Shown here: in pieces, positions 33,273-42,736 of the stretch
How positions within the stretch are numbered: position 1 is the first letter of the stretch
Layout of the letters: each line of letters opens with the position of its first letter
Source: Nocardioides cavernaquae
Lineage (GTDB): Bacteria; Actinomycetota; Actinomycetes; Propionibacteriales; Nocardioidaceae
Direction: 5' to 3'
Length of the DNA: 64,000 bases
Assembly: GCF_003600895.1 (NCBI RefSeq)
Contig: NZ_QYRP01000002.1
Span: 62,001-126,000, forward strand
Made by a program: the position numbers and the translations under genes
The notes under the pieces: model-generated
The model's input: only the letters and a program-made list of their open reading frames with translations
Database searches by the model: none
Told to the model about the DNA's origin: nothing

Positions 33273-33902
33273 CTACTGCTTCGGCGGCTTCGGGGACATC
33301 AGCGCGGTCGAGACCGAGATGCCGAGGTCGCGGTGGCGGAGCGTGGTGATTCGGCGGCCGCGCTGGACGGCGTCCTTCACCCGGCCCGTCTGCTCGCCGA
33401 GCAGGGCAGCTGCAGCGTCGATGTCGGCCACCGTGAACGTGATCCCCCAGAAGGTCGCTGGCCCCTCGCCGGCGGAGGCCGGATCGCCGACCAGCTCGAC
33501 GATCACCTCGCCGAGCCGGAAGAAGACCTGCCGCATCGGCGTACCAGCGATCTCGAAGTCGCGCACCCGGCGGGCCTCCGCGCCGAGCGCCTCGATGGCA
33601 GCGGTCGTGCGCGCGAGGTCCGGAGACATCAGGACGACGTGGTCCACCTGGGTGGCTCCCAAGGGGTGCTCTCCCGGCTCGGCGGGCGCATCCACAGAGG
33701 CGGACGTCGCGAGGCCGTCGACCTCGGTGACGTCGTCGCGTACGCCGCGCAGCGACCAGGCGACGATCCCGGTCCCGCCATCGGGACCCACGAGCCGGAT
33801 CCGCACCGTGCCGACCTGGATCGTGTGGTCGATGACCGTGAAGCCCGCGGCCTCCCACGCCTGAGGGGTGTCCGCGACCTGCAGCTCGTCGATGGTGATC
33901 AC
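33273..33902 (-). CDS. VOC (glyoxalase-like) family protein
   Basis: 209 residues from GTG 33902, which lies 7 nt after TAGCCT. Two glyoxalase-type repeats are seen (TQVDHVVLMSPDLARTTAAIEALG and FWGITFTVADIDAAAALLGEQ), with REVRDFEIAGTP-like and VIVELVGDP elements. Metal-binding residues could be His in VDHVVL and Glu in VELVGD. It is too general to assign a reaction. It converges on the permease gene with a 3-nt gap. Confidence 0.8.
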   Translation of the reverse strand: MITIDELQVADTPQAWEAAGFTVIDHTIQVGTVRIRLVGPDGGTGIVAWSLRGVRDDVTEVDGLATSASVDAPAEPGEHPLGATQVDHVVLMSPDLARTTAAIEALGAEARRVRDFEIAGTPMRQVFFRLGEVIVELVGDPASAGEGPATFWGITFTVADIDAAAALLGEQTGRVKDAVQRGRRITTLRHRDLGISVSTALMSPKPPKQ

Positions 33903-33909
33903 GGCCGCG

Positions 33910-33915
33910 AGGCTA
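33910..33915 (-). promoter_or_regulatory. -10 hexamer of leaderless promoter for the VOC gene
   Basis: TAGCCT, 7-nt spacer, then the GTG at 33902. Confidence 0.5.
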
Positions 33916-34005
33916 CTGGCCTCCGGTCGCCAAGACGAGCGCGGCCGGCGATCGACGCGCCGGTAGGCTGGAGGAGTCCGATCCACTCCGGCCAAAGGTC
34001 ATCAG

Positions 34006-34566
34006 TTGTCCTCTCACCCCGCCGACGAAGGCTCCACTCCCCACGCGAAGCAGGGCAAGGGGCGTCCGACCCCTACGCGCAAGGAAGCCGAAGCCGCCGC
34101 CCGGGAGCGGGCAAAGCTGGGCACCGACCGCAAGGCCCTCGCCAAGAAGCAGCGCGCGGCGCGCTCCTCCCAGACCCGCCAGCTGCGCGAGGCCTACAAG
34201 ACCGGCGACGAGGCGCACCTGCCCGCGCGAGACAAGGGCCCGCTCAAGCGCTACCTGCGTGACTTCGTGGACTCGCGGATCGGCTTCGCCGAGCTCTTCG
34301 CACCGATGCTCGTGCTGATCCTGATCCTCAGCGCCGTCAACCCGGTCATGGGCCAGGGCATGTGGATCATGTCGGTCATCCTGGTGCTCATCGACATCTT
34401 CTGGATCCGCTTCCGCGCGCGCCGCGGCGTACGCCAGCGGTTCCCCGGTGAGTCGCTCAAGGGCGTCACCTATTACGCCGTCGTGCGTTCGCTGAACCTC
34501 CGGATCCTCCGCCTGCCCAAGCCGCAGGTGAAGATCGGCACCCAGCTCCCCGACACCTACCGCTGA
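34006..34566 (+). CDS. DUF3043 membrane protein
   Basis: 186 residues from TTG 34006, with AAAGG 8 nt upstream and a TAGGCT -10 at 33964-33969. A long basic, Ala/Lys-rich N-terminus (GKGRPTPTRKEAEAAARERAK) is followed by two hydrophobic helices (LFAPMLVLILILSAVNPV and MWIMSVILVLIDIFWI) and a basic tail. This is the layout of the actinobacterial DUF3043 family, whose role is unknown. The charged ends suggest a membrane-anchored nucleic acid- or ribosome-interacting protein, but that is inference. Confidence 0.85.
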   Translation: MSSHPADEGSTPHAKQGKGRPTPTRKEAEAAARERAKLGTDRKALAKKQRAARSSQTRQLREAYKTGDEAHLPARDKGPLKRYLRDFVDSRIGFAELFAPMLVLILILSAVNPVMGQGMWIMSVILVLIDIFWIRFRARRGVRQRFPGESLKGVTYYAVVRSLNLRILRLPKPQVKIGTQLPDTYR

Positions 34567-34573
34567 TCTCCGT

Positions 34574-34661
34574 GCCCGCCGAGAGGTCACGTCTGGCCCG
34601 CCGAGAGGTCACCTCTGGCGTGCCGAGAGGTCGGTTCTTGCGGGCCCAGACGTCGACTTTG
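34574..34661. repeat. 22-bp tandem array, family B, four units
   Basis: Four units of 22 bp start at 34574, 34596, 34618 and 34640. Units 1 and 2 differ at one base; all of 1-3 share GCCGAGAGGTC, and unit 4 is degenerate (GGGCCCAGACGTC). It begins 8 nt after the DUF3043 stop and ends 13 nt before the next gene. Confidence 0.85.
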
Positions 34662-34674
34662 GTCTGGAGATGCT

Positions 34675-35217
34675 GTGAGTGACGTATCGGCGAGAGTCGC
34701 CTGGGCAAGTGACGCCGATGCGATCGCGCGCGTCCAGATCGCTGCATGGCGATCGTCGTACGCCGACGTGGTGGCGCCGTCCGTCCTCAACGCCCTCGAC
34801 CCCACCGCGTTCGCGCGAAGCTGGAGCGACGCGCTGGCCAAGCCCGCCGATGCACGCAGCCGGGTCCTCGTCGCGCTGGAGCGCAATCGCGTGAAGGGCT
34901 TTGCGATCACCGGGCCGGCGCCCGACCCGGATGCGGATCCCGTTGCCGACGGCATGGTTGACGAGTTCACGATCGACCCGGAGTCCGTGCGGGCGGGGCA
35001 TGGTTCGCGCCTGATCCAGGCCTGCATCGACACGTTGCGGGCAGACCGTTTCACCCGCGCGACGTGCTGGATCCGCACGACAGATGATGCGTTCCGCGCC
35101 TTCCTCGAGTCAGCCGGCTGGGCGCCGGACGGCGCCACCCGCGAACTCGAGGCAGAGACCGGCGAGCGAGTCCGTCAGGTGCGTCTGCACACGAGCCTGT
35201 CGACCGACCAGGACTGA
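34675..35217 (+). CDS. GNAT family N-acetyltransferase
   Basis: 180 residues from GTG 34675, with GGAG 5 nt upstream. GNAT features: N-terminal VAWASDADAIARVQIAAWRSSYADVV, acetyl-CoA loop region MVDEFTIDPESVRAGHGSRLIQACIDTLRA (R-x-G-H-G-S), and a C-terminal DDAFRAFLESAGWAPDG. The acceptor (protein or small molecule) is unknown. It sits between two different 22-bp arrays. Confidence 0.88.
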   Translation: MSDVSARVAWASDADAIARVQIAAWRSSYADVVAPSVLNALDPTAFARSWSDALAKPADARSRVLVALERNRVKGFAITGPAPDPDADPVADGMVDEFTIDPESVRAGHGSRLIQACIDTLRADRFTRATCWIRTTDDAFRAFLESAGWAPDGATRELEAETGERVRQVRLHTSLSTDQD

Positions 35218-35220
35218 CAC

Positions 35221-35290
35221 CTCGTCAGGCCACGGCCGGCATCTCGTCAGGCCACGGCCGGCATCTCGTCAGGCCAGAGCCGACATCTCG
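35221..35290. repeat. 22-bp tandem array, family C, three units
   Basis: Units at 35221, 35243 and 35265; the first two are identical and the third differs at three bases, each beginning CTCGTCAGGCCA. A partial fourth (CTCG) follows. It fills the 78-nt gap between the convergent GNAT and dapB stops. Confidence 0.85.
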
Positions 35291-35295
35291 GAGGA

Positions 35296-36066
<771 letters not shown>

Positions 36067-36119
36067 CCGTTGACGACACGGACCCGGGTGTCTCCGATGC
36101 TCTCGCGGACCACTACTGG

Positions 36120-36125
36120 CAGGCT
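36120..36125 (+). promoter_or_regulatory. -10 hexamer of leaderless promoter for the methyltransferase gene
   Basis: CAGGCT, 6-nt spacer, then the ATG at 36132. Confidence 0.45.
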
Positions 36126-36131
36126 GTACCC

Positions 36132-36647
36132 ATGGCCACCCAGACCATCCCCGCGCGCCTTCGTTGGGCCGTCGACGTTCTCGACGTCCGACCCGACGAC
36201 CAGGTGCTCGAAATCGGCTGCGGCGCTGGCCAGGCCGCAGGACTCGTTGCCAGCCGCCTGACCAGCGGAAAGATCATGGCGATCGACCGGTCCGAGGCGT
36301 CGGTCGACGCCACCAAGCGCCGCAATCGTGAGTACGTCGAGTCCGGCCGCCTCACCGTCCGCCATATCGACCTCGCGACGCTGCGCGTGCCCGTGAAGCG
36401 CCTGGACAAGGCCTTCGCGGTCAACGTGAACCTCTTCTGGGTCCGCGACTGCCAGGACGAGGTCGCGCTGCTCCACGAGAAGCTCTCCCCCGGCGGCACG
36501 CTGCACCTGTTCTTCGAGTCCACGCGACGCGAAGAGGTCCCGACCATCGTCGAGAAGTCGTCGCACTCGCTCGCCCAGGCCGGCTTCCGAGTCACGGCCC
36601 TGCAGAGTCAGCGGCCGGCCATGGTCGCGATCATCGGTCACCGCTGA
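36132..36647 (+). CDS. class I SAM-dependent methyltransferase
   Basis: 171 residues from ATG 36132. SAM-binding motif I is QVLEIGCGAGQAAGLVA with the acidic residue IMAIDRS, then LDKAFAVNVNLFW (motif IV region) and LLHEKLSPGGTLHLFFE. The product is short and lacks a substrate-recognition insertion, so the target is unknown. It is divergent from dapB with 77 bp between start codons. Confidence 0.88.
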   Translation: MATQTIPARLRWAVDVLDVRPDDQVLEIGCGAGQAAGLVASRLTSGKIMAIDRSEASVDATKRRNREYVESGRLTVRHIDLATLRVPVKRLDKAFAVNVNLFWVRDCQDEVALLHEKLSPGGTLHLFFESTRREEVPTIVEKSSHSLAQAGFRVTALQSQRPAMVAIIGHR

Positions 36648-36656
36648 CCGCTCACC

Positions 36657-36752
36657 GTTGACAGGGCGCAACCTTGGAGCCGAGACGGCGCTAGTTCGAC
36701 GTCGACACTCCAAAGTCGCGCCGCGTCGACGTCCAAGTCGCGCCGTGTCGAC
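36657..36752. repeat. 22-bp arrays, family A, arranged head to head as a large inverted repeat
   Basis: Two diverged units on the + sense (36660-36681 beginning GACAGGGCGCAACCTTGG; 36682-36703 beginning GAGACGGCGC) are followed by two units in the opposite sense (36701-36722 and 36723-36744, each ending AAGTCGCGCC) plus a partial. It fills the gap between convergent stops. Units on each side read GACACGGCGC-like in the direction of the gene they follow, so the whole can fold into a long imperfect hairpin. Confidence 0.8.
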
Positions 36753-36753
36753 G

Positions 36754-38115
36754 TCAGGGGCCGACGACGGCGAGGATCTCGGGGCGGGTGAAGAGCTCGG
36801 CTCCGAGCGCGTTGACGTCGTCGACGGTCACGCCGTCGATGCGGGCCAGCACCTCGTCGAGCCCGAGCAGCTCGTCGTAGACCAGCTCGGCCTTGCCGTT
36901 GCGTGACATGCGGGCACCAGAGTCCTCCAGGCCGAGGATCATGCTGCCGGCGAGCTGGCGCTTGCCGCGGACGATCTCCTCCTCGGTGAACCCCTCGGTC
37001 GCCACCTTCCGCAGCTCGGCACGGACGACAGCCAGCACTTCGTCGTACTTCGCGGGGAGGCAGCCGACGGACACGCCGATCAGGCCGGCGTCGGCGTGGT
37101 GGCTGCCGAACGAGTAGACCGCGTAGGCCAGGCCACGCAGCTCCCGGACCTCCTGGAACAGGCGCGAGGACGAGCCGCCGCCGAGCACGGTGTTGAGTAC
37201 GCCGAGGGCGAAGCGCCGCGGATCGCTGCGCGTCACGCCCTGCATGCCGAGCACGAGGTTGATCTGTTCGAGCGGACGCTTCGCGTGCGCGACACCGGGA
37301 TGCACCTTGCGCGGCGTCTCGGTGAGCGTCGCGTGGACGGGCGACTCCTCACCCGTCAGGAAGGTGCCACGCCCGAAGGCCGCCCGCACCTGCGCGACGA
37401 CGTCCGCATGGGAGACCGCCCCGGCCGCCGAGACGACCATGTTGGCCGGGCGGTAGTGGCGGCGGTAGAAGCGCGTGATCTGGGTGCGCGTCAGCGCGTT
37501 GATCGAGTCCTCGGTGCCTGCGATCGGTCGGCCGATCGGGCTGTCGCCCCAGGCCTGCGCCGCGAAGAGGTTGTGGACGACGTCCTCGGGATCGTCGTCG
37601 TGCATCGCGATCTCGTCGAGGATCACCTCGCGCTCGGCCTCGACGTCGGCGTCGGTGATGACCGAGTCGGTCAGCATGTCGCCGAGTACGTCGATCGCGG
37701 CCGGCAGGTCGGTGGCGAGAACGCGCGCGTGGAAGCAGGTGTACTCCTTCGCGGTGAACGCGTTGAAGTCACCTCCGATCTCGTCGAGCAGGATCGAGAT
37801 GTCGAGCGCGGAACGCTCGTGGGTGCCCTTGAACAGCAGGTGCTCGAGGAAGTGCGAGGCACCGTGCAGCGAGGGGGTCTCGTCGCGCGAGCCCACCCCC
37901 ACCCAGACGCCGATGCTGGCGGAGCGGACGCCCGCCATCTCCTCGGTGATGACGCGCAGGCCGCCGGGCAGCACCGTGCGGCGTACGCGGGAGAGGACGC
38001 GACCGGCCTCGTCCTTCTCCACCAGCAACGTGCGGGTGGAACCGATCTTCTGGGGAACGGACAACCGCCCGGCAGTTTCCTGCCGGGCGGTTGCCTTCTT
38101 GCGACGTGGGATCAC
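36754..38115 (-). CDS. M16 family zinc metallopeptidase (PepR-like)
   Basis: 453 residues from GTG 38115. The inverted zinc site HFLEHLLFKGTHER (HxxEH) is followed about 75 residues later by the third ligand in EREVILDEIAMHDDDPED, and the C-terminal partner domain has GVSVGCLP and RGKRQLAGSMILGLEDSGARM. Pitrilysin/MPP-like processing peptidases of this family lie beside pnp in M. tuberculosis (PepR, Rv2782c). It is 2 nt from the pnp stop, so probably co-transcribed with it. Confidence 0.95.
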   Translation of the reverse strand: MIPRRKKATARQETAGRLSVPQKIGSTRTLLVEKDEAGRVLSRVRRTVLPGGLRVITEEMAGVRSASIGVWVGVGSRDETPSLHGASHFLEHLLFKGTHERSALDISILLDEIGGDFNAFTAKEYTCFHARVLATDLPAAIDVLGDMLTDSVITDADVEAEREVILDEIAMHDDDPEDVVHNLFAAQAWGDSPIGRPIAGTEDSINALTRTQITRFYRRHYRPANMVVSAAGAVSHADVVAQVRAAFGRGTFLTGEESPVHATLTETPRKVHPGVAHAKRPLEQINLVLGMQGVTRSDPRRFALGVLNTVLGGGSSSRLFQEVRELRGLAYAVYSFGSHHADAGLIGVSVGCLPAKYDEVLAVVRAELRKVATEGFTEEEIVRGKRQLAGSMILGLEDSGARMSRNGKAELVYDELLGLDEVLARIDGVTVDDVNALGAELFTRPEILAVVGP

Positions 38116-38117
38116 GC

Positions 38118-40358
38118 TCAGGCGTCCGACTCCGGGGCCTCGACGGTCTCGGCGGCAGCCTCGGCCGCCTCCTCGCCCTCGATGAACGGGATCAGCGACA
38201 GCTTGCCGCGGTCGTCGATCTCGGCGATCTGGACCTGGATCTTCTGGCCCACCGAGACGACATCCTCGACGGCCTCAACGCGCTTGCCGTCGTTGAGGGC
38301 ACGCAGCTTCGTGATGTGGAGCAGGCCGTCCTTGCCCGGGAGCAGGGACACGAAGGCACCGAAGTTGGTGGTCTTCACGACCGTGCCGAGGTAACGCTCG
38401 CCGATCTCGGGCATCGTCGGGTTGGCGATGGCGTTGATGGCCTGACGGGCGGCCTCAGCCGACTCGCCGTTGGTGGCACCGATGTAGATCGTGCCGTCGT
38501 CCTCGATGGAGATCGAGGCGCCCGTGTCGTCCTGGATCTGGTTGATCATCTTGCCCTTCGGGCCGATGACCTCGCCGATCTTGTCGACAGGGATCTTCAC
38601 CGTGATGATGCGCGGCGCGTGGACCGACATCTCCTCGGGCTCGTCGATGGCCTCGGCCATGACGTCGAGGATGGCCAGGCGGGCCTCGCGGGCCTGGGTC
38701 AGCGCACCAGCGAGGACCTCGGCCGGGATGCCGTCGAGCTTGGTGTCGAGCTGCAGCGCGGTGACGAACTCACGCGTGCCGGCGACCTTGAAGTCCATGT
38801 CGCCGAACGCGTCCTCGGCGCCGAGGATGTCGGTCAGCGCGACGTACTCGGTCTTGCCGTCGACCTCGTCGGAGATGAGACCCATGGCGATGCCGGCAAC
38901 CGAAGCGCGCAGCGGAACGCCGGCCTGCAGCAGCGACAGCGTCGAGGCGCAGACGGAGCCCATCGAGGTGGAGCCGTTGGAGCCCATGGCCTCGGAGAGC
39001 TGGCGGATCGCGTAGGGGAACTCCTCGCGGGTCGGCAGCACGGGCAGGAGGGCGCGGCGCGCGAGCGCACCGTGACCGACCTCGCGACGCTTGGGCGAGC
39101 CCACGCGGCCCGTCTCACCGGTGGAGAACGGCGGGAAGATGTACTTGTGCATGTAGCGGCGGTGCTTCTCCGGCGACAGCGTGTCGAGCTGCTGCTCGAG
39201 CTTCAGCATGTCCAGCGTGGTGACACCCAGGATCTGGGTCTCGCCACGCTCGAACAGCGCCGAACCGTGGACGCGCGGGACAACGGCGACCTCGGCGGAG
39301 AGGGGACGAATGTCCGCCAGGCCGCGGCCGTCGATGCGGATCTTGTCGCGCAGGACCCGCTGGCGGACCAGCGACTTGTTCAGCGAGCGGAACGCAGCGC
39401 CGATCTCCTTCTCGCGGCCCTCGAACTGCGGGGCGACCTGCTCGAGGACGGAAGCCTTGATGTCGTCGAGCTTCTCCTCGCGCTCCTGCTTGCCGGCGAT
39501 GGTCAGCGCGGCGGCAGTCTCGTCGGACGCGGCAGCGGCGACAGCGGCGTACACGTCGTCCTCGTAGTCGAGGAAGATCGGGAACTCCTGGACCGGCTTC
39601 GCGGCGATCTTGGCCAGCTCGGACTGCGCGTCGCAGAGCTGCTTGATGAACGGCTTCGCGGCGTCGAGACCGGAGGCGACAACGGCCTCGCTCGGCGCCT
39701 GGGTGCCGGTCTGGATGAGGTCCCAGGCAGCTTCGGTGGCCTCAGCCTCGACCATCATGATCGCGACATCGCCGGTCTCGGTGACGCGGCCGGCGACGAC
39801 CATGTCGAACACGGCCTTCTCCAGCTGCGAGTGCGACGGGAAGGCAACCCACTGGCCCTCGATGAGGGCGACGCGGACGCCACCGACCGGGCCGGAGAAC
39901 GGCAGGCCGGAGAGCTGGGTCGACATCGACGCGGCGTTGATCGCCAGCACGTCGTAGGGGTTGTCGGGGTTCAGCGCCATGACCGTGATGACGACCTGGA
40001 CCTCGTTGCGCAGACCCTTCTTGAAGGTCGGGCGCAGCGGGCGGTCGATCAGGCGGCAGGTGAGGATCGCGTCCTCGCCCGGACGCCCCTCGGAGCGGAA
40101 GAAGGAGCCGGGGATCTTGCCGGCGGCGTACATCCGCTCCTCGACGTCGATCGTGAGGGGGAAGAAGTCGAAGTGGTCCTTCGGCTGCTTGCCGGCCGTG
40201 GTGGCCGAGAGCAGCATGGTGTCCTCATCGAGGTACGCCGTGACGGAGCCGGCGGCCTGGCGGGCCAGGAAGCCGGTCTCGAACTTGATGGTGCGGGTGC
40301 CGAACTTGCCGTTGTCGAGAACGGTTTCTACGGCGGAGATGACGGGGCCCTCGTTCAA
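38118..40358 (-). CDS. pnp: polyribonucleotide nucleotidyltransferase (PNPase)
   Basis: 746 residues from TTG 40358 ([20 protein letters not shown]), with AAAGGG 7 nt upstream. Two RNase PH domains ([28 protein letters not shown]; the second with [20 protein letters not shown]) flank an all-helical linker, then KH ([20 protein letters not shown]) and S1 ([19 protein letters not shown]). It degrades RNA 3'-5' with phosphate and can add tails. The acidic C-terminus ([19 protein letters not shown]) is typical. The preceding rpsO has its own terminator, so pnp has a 245-nt leader. Confidence 0.98.
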   Translation of the reverse strand: MNEGPVISAVETVLDNGKFGTRTIKFETGFLARQAAGSVTAYLDEDTMLLSATTAGKQPKDHFDFFPLTIDVEERMYAAGKIPGSFFRSEGRPGEDAILTCRLIDRPLRPTFKKGLRNEVQVVITVMALNPDNPYDVLAINAASMSTQLSGLPFSGPVGGVRVALIEGQWVAFPSHSQLEKAVFDMVVAGRVTETGDVAIMMVEAEATEAAWDLIQTGTQAPSEAVVASGLDAAKPFIKQLCDAQSELAKIAAKPVQEFPIFLDYEDDVYAAVAAAASDETAAALTIAGKQEREEKLDDIKASVLEQVAPQFEGREKEIGAAFRSLNKSLVRQRVLRDKIRIDGRGLADIRPLSAEVAVVPRVHGSALFERGETQILGVTTLDMLKLEQQLDTLSPEKHRRYMHKYIFPPFSTGETGRVGSPKRREVGHGALARRALLPVLPTREEFPYAIRQLSEAMGSNGSTSMGSVCASTLSLLQAGVPLRASVAGIAMGLISDEVDGKTEYVALTDILGAEDAFGDMDFKVAGTREFVTALQLDTKLDGIPAEVLAGALTQAREARLAILDVMAEAIDEPEEMSVHAPRIITVKIPVDKIGEVIGPKGKMINQIQDDTGASISIEDDGTIYIGATNGESAEAARQAINAIANPTMPEIGERYLGTVVKTTNFGAFVSLLPGKDGLLHITKLRALNDGKRVEAVEDVVSVGQKIQVQIAEIDDRGKLSLIPFIEGEEAAEAAAETVEAPESDA

Positions 40359-40602
40359 GGGGATCCCTTTCTGTTCGCGGAGCGAGCCGCGCTTCCGCCT
40401 CAATGGCGGGCGATCGTTGGGAACCCGCCGCTCCCTCATGTGAGGGGGCCGGTCTTCGATCGAGGCCCGCAGATCCCAGTGATCTGAAGGCCACTACCGA
40501 GGACCGAGCCGACGTGTGCGCGGGACGCTCCTGGTGATGGGGTTTTCAGTTGTTCGTGTAACCGGACCCAAGCCTAGCGACCGGGTCCGCCCTCCGGAAA
40601 GA

Positions 40603-40635
40603 CGACCGGCCACCCGCGTGGCGGGTGGCCGGTCG
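40603..40635 (-). terminator. terminator after rpsO
   Basis: CGACCGGCCACCCGC (40603-40617) pairs perfectly with 40621-40635, a 15-bp stem with a 3-nt loop, starting 6 nt past the rpsO stop and followed on the minus strand by TCTTTCC. The remaining pnp leader (40359-40602) shows no other clear element except a small CCCTCACATGAGGG dyad at 40433-40446. Confidence 0.88.
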
Positions 40636-40640
40636 TTCAA

Positions 40641-40916
40641 TCAGCGGCGGAGGCCGAGGCGCTCGATGATCGAGCGGTAACGCTCGATCTCGGTCTTCTG
40701 CAGGTAGTTCAGCAGGCGACGGCGCTGGCCGACGAGCAGGAGCAGACCACGACGGCTGTGGTGGTCGTGCTTGTGCTGCTTGAGGTGATCCGTGAGGTGG
40801 CTGATGCGGTGCGAGAGCAGCGCGATCTGGACCTCGGGCGAACCGGTGTCGCCCTCGGACTTGCCGTACTCAGCGATGATCTTCTTCTTGGTCTCCGCGT
40901 CGGTACCGATCGACAT
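40641..40916 (-). CDS. rpsO: 30S ribosomal protein S15
   Basis: 91 residues, full length: [36 protein letters not shown] split over two helices and [27 protein letters not shown]. It binds the central domain of 16S rRNA. AAGGGAG lies 6 nt before ATG 40916. rpsO upstream of pnp is a widely conserved order. Confidence 0.98.
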   Translation of the reverse strand: MSIGTDAETKKKIIAEYGKSEGDTGSPEVQIALLSHRISHLTDHLKQHKHDHHSRRGLLLLVGQRRRLLNYLQKTEIERYRSIIERLGLRR

Positions 40917-41067
40917 GCGGTTCTCCCTTCGTCTCGTTGCGCGGCGCGCCCGGGCCTGTTCACCGGGGCACTATGGATCCGCGGCCGTCATGACGGCGTG
41001 TCGCCCATGCGGGCAACCGGGAAAGACTATCGCCTCTCCGCTCCCCCGCCCAATTCGCCAGCGCGGG

Positions 41068-41191
41068 GTTTCACCGGCCGGCCGGTGAAACGGGCACCTG
41101 TTGTGGCGTGCACCGCACAACAACTGCCCGAATCGCGCGCAAAGTCCTCAGTCGCCAGCCCGCACCCCAGCCAACTCCCAGCGGGAGCTGG
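41068..41191. repeat. cluster of three dyads in the 311-nt gap between rpsO and the HAAS gene
   Basis: First, a perfect 24-bp palindrome at 41068-41091 whose half is GTTTCACCGGCC. Second, an imperfect palindrome at 41100-41121 (GTTGTG...CACAAC with GTGCAC in the centre). Third, a hairpin at 41171-41191 (CCAACTCCC/GGGAGCTGG with one mismatch). The rest of the gap (40917-41067) holds the rpsO promoter side and nothing else recognised. Confidence 0.7.
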
Positions 41192-41227
41192 TTGCGGACG
41201 TGCCAGCCAGGCAGGGGTACGCCGCGG

Positions 41228-42304
41228 TCAGCGGCCCGCCTTCTGCTTCGGGGCGGTCGCCGGCTCGGGCGCAGCAGCTGGCTCGGGGTCCGTCGGGAGA
41301 CCGACCTCGGGCGCGCTCTCCAGCGGGTACGCCGGGATAGCCGGCGGGTTGTCGCTGGTCCAGGCGCTGGCGTCACGCTCCTCCATCGCCCCGACGTGCC
41401 CTTCGGGCACCGGGAACACGTTGAAGCGGGCCTCACCATTCGAGAGCCAGGGGTAGCCGATGAACAACTCCTCGCCCTCGTCCCACATCCTGCTCTCGTC
41501 GATCGACACAGGCTGGCCGTCCTGGTCGAAGAGCTGGACCCCCTTCAACGGCTTGCCGCTCGCGTCGTACGGGAAGAGGTTGGTGACGTTCCGACCGTCG
41601 ACCTGGATGCCTCCCTCCAGGTGGGCACTTCCGCCATCCGTCAGCTCGGGGTACCAGATGGAGGCCTTCGCTGGCGTGAACACCGAGGTGAAGGTCACCG
41701 GGATGACCGCGATCGCCACGGCATTCAGGGCGAGCAGCAGCAAGCGCACGGCGGCGTTACCTCGTGCCTTGCCGGGCCACAGCTTGCCGCGCCCGATCTG
41801 CACACTCACGATCGACGCGACGGCCAGCAGCGGGGCGCCCCAGCCGAGCAGCGACGGCACGACCGACAAGCCGAGGTTGAGACCTCCGTTGCCCCACACC
41901 AGGTCAACCAGCTGCAGCGCCAGCCAGGCGCGAAGGATCCACCAGGCAGGTCGCACGGCCTGGATGAGACCCCACGGGTCTCCGGGAAGGCCTTCAACAA
42001 GCGCGTCCCACTTCCCGCGCGCGGAGTCCAGCGCGGCATGGATGGCAGCGGACAGCTCGCGCTTATCGCGCACCTTGCCCATCGTCGGGCTGAAGCCGGC
42101 GGCGGCGCGCAGCTCGGCGGCGTACGCCGTGGGGTCGCCGAGGGCCTCGGGCCCGCGTTCGGCGACCAGCTCGTGGAGGTCGGCTCCGAGGCCGTCGGTC
42201 AGCTCGGTGCGTTCTTCAGCGGTCAGGTCGGCCAACCGGGCGCGGACCTGCTCGACGAACTCCGCGACGCCGGGCCGGACCTCGAGCTTGGCGGTGTCGT
42301 TCAT
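41228..42304 (-). CDS. HAAS domain (DUF1700-like) membrane protein
   Basis: 358 residues. The N-terminal ~90 residues are the helical HAAS domain (VEQVRARLADLTAEERTELTDGLGADLHELV). Hydrophobic helices follow near residues 115-210, then an extracytoplasmic region with NLFPYDASGKPLKGVQLFDQDG and a Pro/Ala-rich end. HAAS proteins typically sit downstream of a PadR regulator and act as membrane partners or targets in such modules. Its ATG overlaps the PadR stop as ATGA. Confidence 0.85.
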   Translation of the reverse strand: MNDTAKLEVRPGVAEFVEQVRARLADLTAEERTELTDGLGADLHELVAERGPEALGDPTAYAAELRAAAGFSPTMGKVRDKRELSAAIHAALDSARGKWDALVEGLPGDPWGLIQAVRPAWWILRAWLALQLVDLVWGNGGLNLGLSVVPSLLGWGAPLLAVASIVSVQIGRGKLWPGKARGNAAVRLLLLALNAVAIAVIPVTFTSVFTPAKASIWYPELTDGGSAHLEGGIQVDGRNVTNLFPYDASGKPLKGVQLFDQDGQPVSIDESRMWDEGEELFIGYPWLSNGEARFNVFPVPEGHVGAMEERDASAWTSDNPPAIPAYPLESAPEVGLPTDPEPAAAPEPATAPKQKAGR

Positions 42305-42633
42305 GAGCGTGCCCCCTGGCTGGTCAGCAGTGTGGTGACGGTGGTGGAGAAATGCGTCCAGTCGTCCGACTGGCGCTTGAGCTGGTCACGCCCGGTCGGC
42401 GTGATGCCGTAGTACTTCCGGTGCGGGCCCTCGTCCGACGGCACGACGTACGACGTGAGGGCGCCGTTGCTGTAGAGGCGGCGGAGGGTGCCGTAGACGG
42501 AGGCGTCGCCGACGTCGGCGAGTCCGCCCGAGCGCAGCCGACGGAGGACGTCGTAGCCGTAGCCGTCCTCGTCGGCGACCACGGCAAGGACCGCGAGGTC
42601 GAGCACTCCCTTGAGGAGCTGGGTGGTGTCCAT
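42301..42633 (-). CDS. PadR family transcriptional regulator
   Basis: 110 residues from ATG 42633, 7 nt after TAGTGT. It has the winged-helix PadR core (QLLKGVLDLAVLAVVADEDGYGYDVLRRL, DASVYGTLRRLYSNGALTSYVV, HRKYYGITPTGRDQL). Family members repress their own operon or nearby transport/stress genes and respond to small ligands. With the downstream HAAS gene it forms a typical PadR-HAAS unit. The divergent molybdopterin oxidoreductase gene is a candidate target because the two promoters are about 100 bp apart. Confidence 0.92.
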   Translation of the reverse strand: MDTTQLLKGVLDLAVLAVVADEDGYGYDVLRRLRSGGLADVGDASVYGTLRRLYSNGALTSYVVPSDEGPHRKYYGITPTGRDQLKRQSDDWTHFSTTVTTLLTSQGARS

Positions 42634-42640
42634 GCACGGC

Positions 42641-42646
42641 ACACTA
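42641..42646 (-). promoter_or_regulatory. -10 hexamer of leaderless promoter for the PadR gene
   Basis: TAGTGT, 7-nt spacer, then the ATG at 42633. Confidence 0.5.
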
Positions 42647-42724
42647 CTGCGCGATGCGAAGTACCGCCGACAGCGACACACCGGTTTCCGCCCCTGGTCG
42701 GTATCGCTCCCCCGACTTGCCTGC

Positions 42725-42730
42725 GACGAT
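42725..42730 (+). promoter_or_regulatory. possible -10 hexamer for the molybdopterin oxidoreductase gene
   Basis: GACGAT, 6-nt spacer, then the ATG at 42737; fits only the A at position 2 and T at position 6 of the TANNNT pattern. Confidence 0.3.
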
Positions 42731-42736
42731 GCAGAA

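Noticed and set aside
38091..40487. 798-aa open frame antisense to pnp
   Set aside because: Low-complexity Leu/Asp/Arg composition with no domain; pnp is complete on the opposite strand.
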